Positions 1-9,209 of a stretch of DNA of 64,000 nt are shown here, piece after piece; position 1 is the stretch's first letter; each line of letters begins with the position of its first letter. The notes beneath the pieces were generated by a model that saw nothing but the letters and a program-made list of their open reading frames with translations, did not search any database and was not told the origin of the DNA. The stretch is from Bacillus sp. FJAT-49736 (lineage in GTDB: Bacteria > Bacillota > Bacilli > Bacillales > Bacillaceae_C), in NCBI RefSeq assembly GCF_018343615.1, contig NZ_JAGYPI010000001.1:1692960-1756959 (forward strand), written 5' to 3'. A program made the position numbers and the translations under genes.

Positions 1-473
1 TTTGCTTTTAACAGTGAAGGGTCTAACGCTTTTGCTCCGACTAGACCTGATTCTTCACCAACGGTAATAATAAATTGAATAGTACCATGTTCTATGCTTT
101 GTTCTTTTAGAACACGAATGGATTCAAACATAGCAGCAAGACCTGCTTTATCATCAGCACCTAAAATAGTAGTACCGTCTGTTACAACATAACCATCCTT
201 TATAGAAGGCTTTACCCCATTACCTGGAACTACGGTATCCATATGGGAAGTGAAATAAATAACATCTGCTGAAGACTTAGTACCTTCTAAAGTACAAATT
301 AAATTTCCGGCACCATGTCCAGTTTGAGCTGTAGTATCATCCTCGTAAACATTTACTCCAAGGTCTTCAAATTTCTTTTTTAAAACCTTAGCAATTTCTG
401 TTTCCTGCTTTGTTTCGGAATCGATTTGCACTAATTCAAGAAATTCATTTAATATACGCTCTTGATTAATCAT
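1..473 (-). CDS. M20-family peptidase (PepT/YqjE-like), C-terminus beyond window edge
   Basis: A zinc-dependent aminopeptidase of the tripeptidase T/M20 group, expected in the cytosol. Only the N-terminal 157 residues are inside the window. Visible are the first metal-binding block SHMDTVVPG (H77, D79), the bridging-Asp block ILGADDKAG (D107) and the catalytic-Glu block TVGEESGLVG (E140/E141). The ATG at 473 has GGAGG eight to nine bases upstream. It lies downstream of the carboxyltransferase gene in the same direction, as yqjE follows yqjD in B. subtilis. The family is confident; the true peptide substrate is unknown. Confidence 0.85.
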   Translation of the reverse strand, partial: MINQERILNEFLELVQIDSETKQETEIAKVLKKKFEDLGVNVYEDDTTAQTGHGAGNLICTLEGTKSSADVIYFTSHMDTVVPGNGVKPSIKDGYVVTDGTTILGADDKAGLAAMFESIRVLKEQSIEHGTIQFIITVGEESGLVGAKALDPSLLKA

Positions 474-622
474 TGTAGGACCTCCAACTATGTAATAAAT
501 AGATTTTCTATATAATGCAATAAGCATCAGATTATTATCATAATTAGTATATCGCTAATTTTCGACACGTACAAATATTCTTTACAGTATTCATAACGAT
601 TGCATTTATCCTGCAAAAACCA

Positions 623-2170
623 TTATAAAGGAATATTTCCATGCTTTTTATATGGTCTGTCTTCTTGTTTATTCCGCAGCATTTCTAAAGCCTGCACGAT
701 CTTTATTCTCGTTTCACGAGGGTCAATCACATCATCTACCATTCCCCTTGAAGCAGCAATATATGGATTGGCAAATTTTTCACGGTATTCAGCGATTTTC
801 TGTTTTCTAGTTTCCTCCGGATTATCACTATTTGCGATTTCTTTTGCAAAAATAATGTTTGCAGCTCCTTCTGGTCCCATAACGGCGATTTCTGCATTTG
901 GCCACGCATATACAATATCTGCACCTATTGACTTACTGTTAAGTGCAACATATGCACCGCCATATGCCTTTCTCAAAATAATCGTTATTTTTGGTACAGT
1001 CGCCTCTGAATAAGCATAGAGAATTTTGGCACCGTGACGAATTATTCCACCGTGCTCCTGCTTAATTCCTGGAAAAAATCCGGTAACATCCTCGAAAGTG
1101 ATGATGGGAATATTAAATGAATCGCAAAAACGAATAAATCTTGATGCCTTATCAGAGGAATCAATATCTAATCCACCTGCCATAAATTTAGGCTGATTGC
1201 AAACTAATCCAATTACTTCTCCCCGGACTCTTGCAAATCCTACCACGATATTTTTCGCAAATTCCTTGTGAACCTCAAAAAATGAGCCCTCATCCACAAC
1301 CTGTTCAATTACTAAACGAACATCATATGGCCGTACGGCATCGAAAGGAATAACATCTGTTAAATCAGGTCTGTAATCATCGCTTTCCCACGAATGCTTT
1401 TCCGCCTTTTCTTTACTATTTTGGGGCAAATAGCTTAATAAGGTTCTTACCATTTGCAGTACTTCTTCCTCTGAACCTGCACGGAAATGGGCGTTTCCGC
1501 TAATTGTATTATGTACTTTCGAACCTCCCAGATCTTCAGAAGAAATCTTTTCTCCTGTAACGGTTTCAATCACCTTTGGACCGGTAATAAACATTTGACT
1601 TGTTTCATCGACCATGAATACAAAATCTGTAATAGCAGGAGAATAGACAGCACCACCTGCACACGGTCCCATTATGACAGAAATTTGTGGAATAACTCCA
1701 GAATAAATGGCATTTCGGTAAAATACATGTCCATATCCATCCAGTGATACTACCCCTTCTTGAATACGTGCACCACCTGAATCATTAAGACCAATAAATG
1801 GGGCACCATTTTGAGCTGCTAAGTCCATTACATTAGCAATTTTCTGGGCATGCATTTCCCCTAATGCACCGCCAAAAACGGTAAAATCCTGAGAAAATAA
1901 ATAGATTGGACGCCCATTTACTTTAGCATATCCGGTCACTACGCCGTCTCCAGGTCCAGGTACATCCCCAAGACCAAAATCATGTCCTCTATGCTCAATA
2001 AATGCATTCAGCTCTACAAATGAACCGGGATCTACTAATAACTCAATTCTTTCTCTGGCAGTCAGTTTGCCTTTTTGATGTTGTTTTTCAATCTTATCAT
2101 CGCCGCCGCCAAGTTCAATCTTTCGTTTCCGATCATACAAATCATTTATTTTTTCATAAATATCTGTCAT
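623..2170 (-). CDS. yqjD: Acyl-CoA carboxylase carboxyltransferase subunit (propionyl-CoA carboxylase beta type, YqjD)
   Basis: A 515-residue crotonase-fold carboxyltransferase, the usual length for PccB/MmdA-type subunits. The N-terminus has KGKLTARERIELL, then the first acyl-CoA oxyanion region NDSGGARIQEG (about residue 130) and the second-half glycine-rich carboxybiotin region (RKAYGGAYVALNSK). It would move a carboxyl group between biotin and propionyl-CoA to give methylmalonyl-CoA, feeding the epimerase just upstream (33-bp gap) and the mutase further upstream. AGGGGG precedes the ATG. No biotin carboxylase or biotin carrier gene adjoins it, so the partner subunits, or a decarboxylase role, cannot be decided from here. 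Confidence 0.9.
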   Translation of the reverse strand: MTDIYEKINDLYDRKRKIELGGGDDKIEKQHQKGKLTARERIELLVDPGSFVELNAFIEHRGHDFGLGDVPGPGDGVVTGYAKVNGRPIYLFSQDFTVFGGALGEMHAQKIANVMDLAAQNGAPFIGLNDSGGARIQEGVVSLDGYGHVFYRNAIYSGVIPQISVIMGPCAGGAVYSPAITDFVFMVDETSQMFITGPKVIETVTGEKISSEDLGGSKVHNTISGNAHFRAGSEEEVLQMVRTLLSYLPQNSKEKAEKHSWESDDYRPDLTDVIPFDAVRPYDVRLVIEQVVDEGSFFEVHKEFAKNIVVGFARVRGEVIGLVCNQPKFMAGGLDIDSSDKASRFIRFCDSFNIPIITFEDVTGFFPGIKQEHGGIIRHGAKILYAYSEATVPKITIILRKAYGGAYVALNSKSIGADIVYAWPNAEIAVMGPEGAANIIFAKEIANSDNPEETRKQKIAEYREKFANPYIAASRGMVDDVIDPRETRIKIVQALEMLRNKQEDRPYKKHGNIPL

Positions 2171-2202
2171 CGTTCTTACCCCCTGATGTTTGTTAGATCC
2201 GT

Positions 2203-2616
2203 TTATTTCTGCGAGTTTTCTTTATCACAGAGTTCATATAATACTCCATGTCCCGATTTAGGATGCATAAAAGCAACCTTTGCCCCATGAGCACCGAGTT
2301 TTGGAACATCTTGAATCATCCGGATGCCGTTTTCCTTTAATTCCTGTATGCGTTCCTCAATATTATGAACTCCAAATGCAATGTGATGTATCCCTTGTCC
2401 TCTTGTCTCAAGAAATTTTGCAATGGCGCATGTTTCATTCATTGGTTCAAGCAGCTCTAATCTTATATTACCTGCATCAATAAATGCTACTCGAACATTT
2501 TCCGAAACAACCTCTTCCAATCCCAAACATTTGAGTGAAAGCGTTTCTGTATAAAAAGGTAATACTTCTTCAATGGAACGAACCGCTATACCAATATGAT
2601 CAACATTTTTCATCAT
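2203..2616 (-). CDS. mce: Methylmalonyl-CoA epimerase
   Basis: A VOC-fold enzyme of about 137 residues that interconverts the two epimers of methylmalonyl-CoA. Two beta-alpha-beta-beta-beta halves are visible, with metal-ligand blocks VDHIGIAVRS near the start, GIHHIAFGV in the middle and GVLYELCDK near the end. AGGGGG sits eleven bases before the ATG at 2616 but only two before the ATG at 2625, so the inner start is preferred. It lies directly upstream of the carboxyltransferase gene and probably shares its transcript; it is divergent from prli42. Confidence 0.88.
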   Translation of the reverse strand: MMKNVDHIGIAVRSIEEVLPFYTETLSLKCLGLEEVVSENVRVAFIDAGNIRLELLEPMNETCAIAKFLETRGQGIHHIAFGVHNIEERIQELKENGIRMIQDVPKLGAHGAKVAFMHPKSGHGVLYELCDKENSQK

Positions 2617-2801
2617 CTCGCTCATTTCCCCCTTGCTGCAACAATCTACTATATATACTTAAACAGCGAAAGTCGAAAATCCTGCTAGCCTATGAGATTT
2701 TCACTAAAACTACTTTTTTTGCTTGTAATAGCACTTGTCTGAATGAAAATTAACCACTAAAATATATATATTGAAAAGGATGAGCAAGGAGTGATATAGG
2801 T

Positions 2802-2894
2802 ATGTCAAAAAAGACTCAAAAATTCGTTGTCTATTTGATGCTAATTGCCATGCTTGCCTCCACTATTTTAGTTGGATTAGCTTCGCTTTTATAA
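2802..2894 (+). CDS. prli42: Stressosome-associated miniprotein Prli42
   Basis: A 30-residue membrane miniprotein with a basic N-terminus (MSKKTQK) followed by one transmembrane helix, VVYLMLIAMLASTILVGLA. This matches the Prli42 family, known from Listeria as the membrane anchor that links the stressosome protein RsbR to stress sensing. AAGGAG lies ten bases before the ATG. The gene stands alone on the plus strand between mce and brxB, with a strong hairpin terminator about 40 bases downstream. Recognition rests on size, topology and sequence pattern. Whether this organism has a stressosome is not shown in the window. Confidence 0.85.
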   Translation: MSKKTQKFVVYLMLIAMLASTILVGLASLL

Positions 2895-2933
2895 GGACAA
2901 ATCCGATAGGAGCAAGTAGCTATACAAATAGAA

Positions 2934-2958
2934 AAAACCCGGGATTTCCCGGGTTTTA
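2934..2958. terminator. Bidirectional terminator between prli42 and brxB
   Basis: The hairpin AACCCGGGATTTCCCGGGTT is flanked by A-runs on the left and T-runs on the right, so it can act for prli42 on the plus strand. On the minus strand it directly follows the brxB stop and is followed by T residues. Confidence 0.8.
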
Positions 2959-3387
2959 CATTTCTTCGCAATATTTTTCAAAGGTTTCTTGCAATTTATT
3001 CACTACAGACATTGGATCATGACCTTCGATTTCATGTCTTTCCACCATTGTACAAAGTTTTCCGTCCTTTAGAAGTGCAAAAGACGGTGAAGATGGCGGA
3101 TATCCTACAAAATAGCTACGAGCTTTTTCTGTTGCTTCTTTATCTTGGCCAGCAAATACTGTTACAAGATGATCTGGACGTTTATCATAATGTAAAGCAT
3201 GTGCCGCTGCTGGGCGTGCAATCCCACCAGCACATCCGCATACAGAATTCACTAAAACAAGAGTAGTGCCTTTTTGGTTTAATGCCGAATCTACTTCTTC
3301 CACTGTTTTTAATTCTTTATAACCAGCACTAACTGCTTCGTCACGTGCTTGGCGAACAACATCATTCATAAATATATTAAAATCCAT
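2956..3387 (-). CDS. brxB: Bacilliredoxin BrxB (YqiW family)
   Basis: A 143-residue thioredoxin-fold protein that removes bacillithiol from S-bacillithiolated proteins. The active-site motif is the characteristic CGC in [14 protein letters not shown]; the C-terminal half has FAGQDKEAT and the YPPSSPSF cis-proline region. The start is taken at [11 protein letters not shown] because that is where the family begins; the 19 residues upstream in the same frame are not conserved. GAAAGGAAG lies upstream. It is a single gene facing away from the candidate small RNA at 3517. Confidence 0.92.
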   Translation of the reverse strand: MDFNIFMNDVVRQARDEAVSAGYKELKTVEEVDSALNQKGTTLVLVNSVCGCAGGIARPAAAHALHYDKRPDHLVTVFAGQDKEATEKARSYFVGYPPSSPSFALLKDGKLCTMVERHEIEGHDPMSVVNKLQETFEKYCEEM

Positions 3388-3516
3388 ACCTAATATTCGC
3401 TTCCTTTCTATCGTAACTCCTATTAATAATAACAGGTTTTTCATCTGTTTTTCAAATTATCGAGATTAATTTCCCTCTAAATGTTTAAGATTTGTTTTAA
3501 AGGGTAATATATTAAT

Positions 3517-3585
3517 ACATCTAGATCCATACCCCTAAACTCCCTAGATGTTTTTTGGATAGCGTTAATACGCTATCCTTTTTTA
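3517..3585 (+). ncRNA. Candidate small RNA with C-rich loop and intrinsic terminator
   Basis: Two successive hairpins lie on the plus strand. The first has arms ACATCTAG (3517-3524) and CTAGATGT (3544-3551) around a 19-base loop that is rich in C and contains ACCCC and CTCC. The second has 9-bp arms GGATAGCGT/ACGCTATCC (3557-3565, 3570-3578) followed by a run of seven T residues. No plus-strand gene lies upstream (brxB is divergent, prli42 already has a terminator), and no ORF longer than eight codons is present. A terminator without a gene suggests a short RNA starting between 3390 and 3517. The C-rich exposed loop resembles the seed regions of known Firmicute regulatory RNAs. The promoter is not clear. 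Confidence 0.4.
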
Positions 3586-3653
3586 ATGGCTCTTTTCTAC
3601 AATAAAATTTATATCTGTATACGAAAAACACCCACTTATGTGAAAACATCCTG

Positions 3654-4781
3654 TTAATCTATTAATTTATTTTCTTCTTGATACTTATGAAACAGATTAT
3701 CCACTGCCTTCGCTACCGTAATTGTTTCCTGCATAACTGCATTCTGGATTATAGGAAGGTGCTTTTTTACGGAGGAATGCTGGAAAAAGGAATTTTCCAG
3801 TCGCTCTTGTATCATTGCAAACATCCACTCTTTTAACTGCGATCTACGGCGCTCCGTAAAAACACCGTTATTTTTGGTTATTTGAGAAAATCTATTTACT
3901 ATTCTCCATATTTCAGGAATTCCATCACCATTTAATGCTGAACAGGTATATGCTTTTGTTTCCCACCCCTTTGTTGCCGGCATTAAAAAATGAAGAATTT
4001 GATTATACTCTCGCTTTGTTTTCTCTGCTAATTTTTTGTTTTCACCGTCCGCTTTATTAACGATAATAGCATCAGCAAGCTCCATTATACCTTTTTTCAT
4101 GCCCTGAAGCTCGTCACCGGCACCTGTAATAGATAGGAGTAAGAAGAAATCAACCATTCCTCTTACCATTACTTCACTTTGACCAACTCCAACCGTTTCC
4201 ACAATAATAATATCGTATCCAGCCGCTTCACATGCCGTAATAGATTCCCTTGTCTTTCGATGAACGCCTCCAAGTGTACCTGTAGACGGAGACGGTCTAA
4301 TAAAAGCATTCGGGTGCTTTGCAAGCTTTTCCATCCTCGTTTTATCCCCTAATATACTGCCACCACTTACGGTCGAGCTAGGATCTACGGCGAGCACAGC
4401 TACTTTATGGCCTTGATCACATAAATAACATCCAAACTCTTCGATGAAAGTGCTTTTCCCTGCACCAGGTACTCCGGTTATACCAATTCGAATGGAGGAG
4501 CATACATTAGAAAGTAAAAAATTTAATAGATCCTGCGCCATTTCAAAATGCTGCTTTGCATTGCTTTCAATCAAGGTAATGGCTTTCGAAAGCATAATGC
4601 GGTCACCCGCCATTAATTTCCGTGCTATTTCTTCAATTGGTAGATTAGCAGCATTAACCTTTTGAAATTTCTTTTTTCCAGACGTTTTAAATCCATCATG
4701 TGTTGATTCAATTCCCGGCATATAGGATGTAGAAAATGCCGGATGGGATTCTGACCATTCTGGACGTTTTGGCTCCTTCAT
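3654..4781 (-). CDS. meaB: Methylmalonyl-CoA mutase-associated GTPase MeaB
   Basis: A 375-residue G3E-type P-loop GTPase that protects and reactivates the B12-dependent mutase and gates cofactor loading. Walker A is GVPGAGKST (about residue 103-111), followed by AVDPSS, the Walker-B-like VETVGVGQSE and the guanine-specificity motif NKAD. The C-terminal helical extension is the dimerisation arm of this family. Its ATG shares one base with the stop codon of the mutase large subunit, so the two are translationally coupled, as expected for partners. About 40 N-terminal residues precede the usual start of family similarity; the overlap still supports this start. Confidence 0.93.
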   Translation of the reverse strand: MKEPKRPEWSESHPAFSTSYMPGIESTHDGFKTSGKKKFQKVNAANLPIEEIARKLMAGDRIMLSKAITLIESNAKQHFEMAQDLLNFLLSNVCSSIRIGITGVPGAGKSTFIEEFGCYLCDQGHKVAVLAVDPSSTVSGGSILGDKTRMEKLAKHPNAFIRPSPSTGTLGGVHRKTRESITACEAAGYDIIIVETVGVGQSEVMVRGMVDFFLLLSITGAGDELQGMKKGIMELADAIIVNKADGENKKLAEKTKREYNQILHFLMPATKGWETKAYTCSALNGDGIPEIWRIVNRFSQITKNNGVFTERRRSQLKEWMFAMIQERLENSFFQHSSVKKHLPIIQNAVMQETITVAKAVDNLFHKYQEENKLID

Positions 4782-6958
4782 TATTCCGTCACTTCCTCAT
4801 AGCCAAGGCGACGATATATTTCCTCAATAACCTTTTGAGCAGCAACAGGGATAACTGTTCCCGGACCAAAAATAGCGGAAGCTCCATTTTCTTTTAAGAA
4901 AGGATAGTCTTGCGCAGGAATAACTCCTCCAATTACCACAATAATATCTTCTCTTCCAATATTTTTTAATTCTTGAACTAACTCTGGCAATAACGTTTTG
5001 TGACCGGCAGCTAGCGAGCTTACCCCGATAACATGAACATCATTTTCTGCTGCTTGTCTGGCTGTTTCCTCCGGTGTTTGAAAAAGTGGTCCGATATCAA
5101 CATCAAATCCTAAATCTGCAAAGGCAGTAGCGATAATTTTGGCACCACGGTCATGTCCATCCTGTCCCATCTTCGCAATTAATATACGCGGTCTTCTTCC
5201 TTCATTCTCCAGAAATTGCTTCGTCATTTCTACTACTTCCACTATTTCTTCATCATTTGAATAGTTCGAACCATAAACGCCAGAGATCGAACGGATTATT
5301 GCTTTATGTCTGCCTGAAGCCTTCTCAATAGCATCTGAAATCTCACCAAGAGAAGCACGTGCTCTTGCAGCAGCAACCGCCAATTCCAATAGATTTCCTT
5401 TTCCTGATTTTGCTGCTTCCGTTAACGCATCAAGTGAAAGTTGGACTTCCGATTCGTTTCGGGCTGCCTTTAGCTCTCGCAGCCTTTCGATTTGCTTTTG
5501 CCGAACGATGGCATTATCAATATTAAGGATATCAATCGGCTCTTCTTGTTCTAGACGGAAACGATTCACTCCAATAATCGTCTCTTTCTTTGAATCGATA
5601 AATGCTTGCCTTCTTGCAGCCGCTTCTTCAATTTTCATTTTCGGAAGACCTGTTTCAATTGCTTTTGTCATTCCTCCCAGACTTTCTATCTCCTCCATAT
5701 GCTCCCAAGCCTTTTTCATTAATTCATCGGTAAGAGATTCTACGTAATAAGAACCTCCCCATGGATCAATCACATTCGTAATGCCTGTTTCTTCTTGTAA
5801 ATAAAGCTGGGTATTTCGGGCAATTCTTGCTGAAAAATCAGTTGGTAAAGCAATCGCCTCATCTAAGGCATTTGTATGAAGGGATTGAGTATGCCCCATC
5901 GCTGCTGCATGTGCCTCGATCAGGGTTCTTATAACATTGTTATATGGATCCTGTTCCGTCAAACTCCACCCGGATGTTTGTGAATGTGTTCTTAATGCAA
6001 GTGACTTAGGGTTCTTGGGGTTAAATTGCTTCATTAATTGTGCCCAAATTCGTCTTGCAGCCCGCATTTTCGCCACTTCCATAAAATAATTCATCCCAAT
6101 TGCCCAGAAGAAGGAAAGCCTTGGAGCAAACGAGTCAATATCGATTCCTGCCTTTAGACCGGTACGAACATATTCAAGTCCATCTGCAAGGGTATAAGCC
6201 AGCTCTATATCTGCAGGTGCTCCTGCTTCCTGCATATGATATCCGGATATGGAAATACTATTAAACTTCGGCATCTTTTTAGAGGTATATTCAAAAATAT
6301 CGGCGATAATCTTCATGGACATCTCCGGAGGATAGATATAAGTATTGCGAACCATGTATTCTTTTAAAATATCATTTTGAATCGTGCCAGAAAGTTTATC
6401 CGGACTTACCCCCTGCTCCTCAGCAGTAACAATATAAAAAGCCATAATCGGTAATACGGCACCATTCATTGTCATTGACACTGACATTTGGTCTAATGGA
6501 ATGCCATCAAATAAGATTTTCATATCTTCTATAGAATCAATAGCAACTCCGGCTTTTCCTACATCTCCTGTTACTCTTGGGTGATCTGAATCATAGCCGC
6601 GGTGTGTTGCTAAATCAAAGGCGACCGATAAACCTTTTTGTCCCATTGCCAAATTTCTGCGATAAAAGGCATTGCTTTCCTCTGCAGTAGAGAAACCTGC
6701 ATATTGTCTAACCGTCCACGGACGATTTACATACATAGTGGGATACGGCCCTCTTGTAAAAGGCTCTAAGCCTGGCAGGTCACGGAGATGCGAAAATCCT
6801 TTTGTATCTTCTCGCGTATACAATGGTTTAATGTTTATTTTTTCATTAGTAGTATAGCTAGTACGGATAGGCTCATTCTTTGCTTGAATTTTCTTATTTG
6901 CCTCCGCTCCGTGATCTAAAATATTGCCAGGATGGATGTTTTGAAAATTTGGCTTCAT
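4781..6958 (-). CDS. mutB: Methylmalonyl-CoA mutase, large (catalytic, B12-binding) subunit
   Basis: A 725-residue enzyme converting methylmalonyl-CoA to succinyl-CoA using adenosylcobalamin. Residues about 50-550 form the substrate-binding TIM barrel ([43 protein letters not shown]). The C-terminal B12 domain carries the base-off ligand motif DGHDRG (about 603-608), [11 protein letters not shown] and GGVIP. Length is normal for the catalytic subunit. A GGGAGG site precedes the ATG, and only seven bases separate it from the small-subunit gene upstream. Order mutA-mutB-meaB indicates one operon. Confidence 0.96.
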   Translation of the reverse strand: MKPNFQNIHPGNILDHGAEANKKIQAKNEPIRTSYTTNEKINIKPLYTREDTKGFSHLRDLPGLEPFTRGPYPTMYVNRPWTVRQYAGFSTAEESNAFYRRNLAMGQKGLSVAFDLATHRGYDSDHPRVTGDVGKAGVAIDSIEDMKILFDGIPLDQMSVSMTMNGAVLPIMAFYIVTAEEQGVSPDKLSGTIQNDILKEYMVRNTYIYPPEMSMKIIADIFEYTSKKMPKFNSISISGYHMQEAGAPADIELAYTLADGLEYVRTGLKAGIDIDSFAPRLSFFWAIGMNYFMEVAKMRAARRIWAQLMKQFNPKNPKSLALRTHSQTSGWSLTEQDPYNNVIRTLIEAHAAAMGHTQSLHTNALDEAIALPTDFSARIARNTQLYLQEETGITNVIDPWGGSYYVESLTDELMKKAWEHMEEIESLGGMTKAIETGLPKMKIEEAAARRQAFIDSKKETIIGVNRFRLEQEEPIDILNIDNAIVRQKQIERLRELKAARNESEVQLSLDALTEAAKSGKGNLLELAVAAARARASLGEISDAIEKASGRHKAIIRSISGVYGSNYSNDEEIVEVVEMTKQFLENEGRRPRILIAKMGQDGHDRGAKIIATAFADLGFDVDIGPLFQTPEETARQAAENDVHVIGVSSLAAGHKTLLPELVQELKNIGREDIIVVIGGVIPAQDYPFLKENGASAIFGPGTVIPVAAQKVIEEIYRRLGYEEVTE

Positions 6959-6965
6959 AAATGAA

Positions 6966-8801
6966 TTACACCTCCCATAAATACAATAATGATGTTAATT
7001 TTTCTACCATGTTCTGTTGTAAATGAATCGTATCTGATATACCACTATTACGAAAGTTCTCCATTTTATCATCAGTAAGTTTGCCAGCAATCTCAACTCG
7101 GACAGAAGGATATTGTTCCATCATCCATTCCCCGATTTGACTACCATACTGTTCGTACATTTCATCGGTTCCACAAAAGCAATAGTAAGGAAGATTACTT
7201 TCTTGTATATAATTTTTAACATCCTCTATGCTTTTGCAAGCAGTACTCCAATTCGCTTTTATTCCAGCAGTAGCCAATACTCCTGTAACAAAATCTGCTC
7301 TTGGTTTATGCTCTTTTAAGTTTCCGAGGCAGATTAGTCCAGCGCATAATATAATCCCCTTTTTCTCCAAATCAAAAGCTCGTTCCCGTAGCTTTTCATA
7401 TGCCTGCGCTATCCTGACTGGATAAATAGGGGTAATATCCATGGCTTCCTTAACGTGGTTGGAGTGGACAAATAATAACTTTTCACTAGGGTTTGCATAC
7501 ACATTCGTGCCAATAATTGATTGTTTCCTTGTTTCCATATCTAGCAGTCTAGCATTCAAGACTTGATTTATTTCACTTTGCAACCAGCCTGTTCTTAATA
7601 CCTCTATTATTCCTCCAATAGAGTCAATTTTTTGGAATAACTCCCAAGCCTTTTCTATTAATTCGTTTGTTAAGGACTCTACATAATAGGAGCCTCCTGC
7701 TGGGTCTACTGCAGAATTTAAATGCGCTTCCTCTTTTAAAATTAACTGTGTATTACGAGCTATTCGTGCAGAAAAATCGTCGTTTTCTTGGAACACCTGA
7801 TCAAATGGTGTTACATGTAAGTATTCCACTCCACCCAAAATTGCAGCAAATGCCTCATTTCCCGCACGGAGCATATTTACGTAGGGATCTATTACAGATT
7901 TTGTAAAAGCGGATGTTTCCGCACTTACTGTTACTGATTCAATGTCAGAAAGGTCATATGCTTTTTCAATTGTAGTAAATACAGCACGGAAAGCTCTTAA
8001 CTTTGCTATTTCCATAAAAAAGTTACCGCCGATGCCAAAATGGAACACTAGCTTTTGTATTGTTTGCTCCGGATTCCAACCGTGGTTCTTCATATGCTCA
8101 ATATAAAAAACTGCTTCTGACAATGCAATTGCTAGTTCTTGAACAGCATTTGCACCACCGTTATGATATGGTGTTACGTCTATTAATATCGTTTTTATAT
8201 TTGGCAATGATTGTTTTGCCTGCAATATTTGCAAACTCCAATTTTCTAATAAATATGAATCATCTGCATTAATTTTTCCCTGATTCAATTTAGATGAGAT
8301 TAAGTCTGTAGCAATTACGCCAGTGGTTTCAGTTTGCCCACCTTTTAATACCTTCTCTATTAGAGTCTGAAAATGCTCTGTTGTTCGTAAAAACATAGGA
8401 GTATTTTTAAATTCGGAAAAATCCACTTCCACCATATTGTTTAAATAATCAACATCAAATGAAAGGCAATCTTGGCCGCTTGCAAGTGCATTCTTTAACA
8501 GTGCTTTTACCTCAGACCAATCTCGTTTTTTAATGTTCTGTGCCATTCTCCATGGCTTAAGTTGATTGCTAATAGCATTATAACCACGTATTCGAAGGTG
8601 AGTACCCGGATCTTGATCTATGTGTATAAATTCTAAGTCTTCCTTTACATATAAAGGTTTCAATGTAATACCCTCATATGTTTTTGTCATAAGGGAATCC
8701 ATTGGTTTGTTTTTCAAAGTACCTTTTGCTAATACAGTCCAATCATCTATTGTATAGGATGAAAAGGATTGCTTTTTTAATTCTGTATAATTTGTTTTCA
8801 A
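6966..8801 (-). CDS. mutA: Methylmalonyl-CoA mutase, small subunit
   Basis: A 611-residue paralogue of the large subunit that forms the heterodimer. The barrel domain is recognisable ([42 protein letters not shown]). The C-terminal flavodoxin-like domain is present but lacks the DxHxxG cobalamin ligand motif found in MutB, as is normal for this subunit. The start is a TTG with AAAGGAGG nine bases upstream. It is the first gene of the mutA-mutB-meaB cluster; the region upstream (8802-8940) is AT-rich and probably carries the promoter, which I could not fix. Confidence 0.93.
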   Translation of the reverse strand: MKTNYTELKKQSFSSYTIDDWTVLAKGTLKNKPMDSLMTKTYEGITLKPLYVKEDLEFIHIDQDPGTHLRIRGYNAISNQLKPWRMAQNIKKRDWSEVKALLKNALASGQDCLSFDVDYLNNMVEVDFSEFKNTPMFLRTTEHFQTLIEKVLKGGQTETTGVIATDLISSKLNQGKINADDSYLLENWSLQILQAKQSLPNIKTILIDVTPYHNGGANAVQELAIALSEAVFYIEHMKNHGWNPEQTIQKLVFHFGIGGNFFMEIAKLRAFRAVFTTIEKAYDLSDIESVTVSAETSAFTKSVIDPYVNMLRAGNEAFAAILGGVEYLHVTPFDQVFQENDDFSARIARNTQLILKEEAHLNSAVDPAGGSYYVESLTNELIEKAWELFQKIDSIGGIIEVLRTGWLQSEINQVLNARLLDMETRKQSIIGTNVYANPSEKLLFVHSNHVKEAMDITPIYPVRIAQAYEKLRERAFDLEKKGIILCAGLICLGNLKEHKPRADFVTGVLATAGIKANWSTACKSIEDVKNYIQESNLPYYCFCGTDEMYEQYGSQIGEWMMEQYPSVRVEIAGKLTDDKMENFRNSGISDTIHLQQNMVEKLTSLLYLWEV

Positions 8802-8956
8802 AATAGAGTGCCTCCTTTTACAGGATATGTAACCGATTCCAATTGTACGAAAATAAAATACAGTTAGAAAATATCTAATATTATTTTAGTATAAAAACGA
8901 AAAGGATTCCATATTTTCAAAGAATACTAGGAATAAAAAAAATATATATAAAGGGG

Positions 8957-9106
8957 ATGACCGAAAAGTGGTTTTTCAGCATGATAACACAGGCACGTTC
9001 TGGTGCTGAATGTGACCGCTTCTTCGTTATTTTCGCGCTTGCAGTCATGCTAGGATGGATGAATTGTTTGAAACCATCATTCTGTAATTCAAAACAAGGA
9101 GCCTAA
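8957..9106 (+). other. Unexplained 150-bp segment: 49-codon ORF and strong RNA fold
   Basis: This lies in the 408-base gap between mutA and bkdB. An ATG ORF of 49 codons runs through it (product begins MTEKWFFSMITQARSG, with a hydrophobic stretch FFVIFALAVMLGW), but GGGG touches the ATG with no room for a normal ribosome-binding site, and I recognise no family. The same bases can fold: GTGGT/ACCGC (8968-8972 with 9015-9019) and TTCAGCA/TGCTGAA (8975-8981 with 9004-9010) make a 12-bp stem with a small internal loop. G+C is about 42 percent, slightly above the flanks. It could be a structured RNA, a small gene or a mobile-element remnant; I cannot decide. Confidence 0.3.
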
Positions 9107-9123
9107 CCAACTCCTTGAATATA

Positions 9124-9170
9124 AAAGCAGGTGGAGAAAAAAGATTTGTTTTTCTCCACCTGCTTTATTT
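9124..9170. terminator. Strong terminator at the end of the bkd operon
   Basis: A perfect 16-bp stem: AAAGCAGGTGGAGAAA (9124-9139) pairs with 9151-9166 and T-rich sequence lies on both sides, so it can stop transcription in both directions. It closes the ptb-bkdB operon from the right and shields it from the segment at 8957-9106. Confidence 0.85.
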
Positions 9171-9209
9171 TAAGGACTTATCGGGCAGCCCCTATGTTCT
9201 TAATAGTTC

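Noticed and set aside
3557-3585. Hairpin as terminator for meaB or brxB
   Set aside because: The T-run is on the plus strand only, and both genes are on the minus strand.
8802-8956. Cobalamin riboswitch before mutA
   Set aside because: Only AT-rich sequence with no conserved B12-box.
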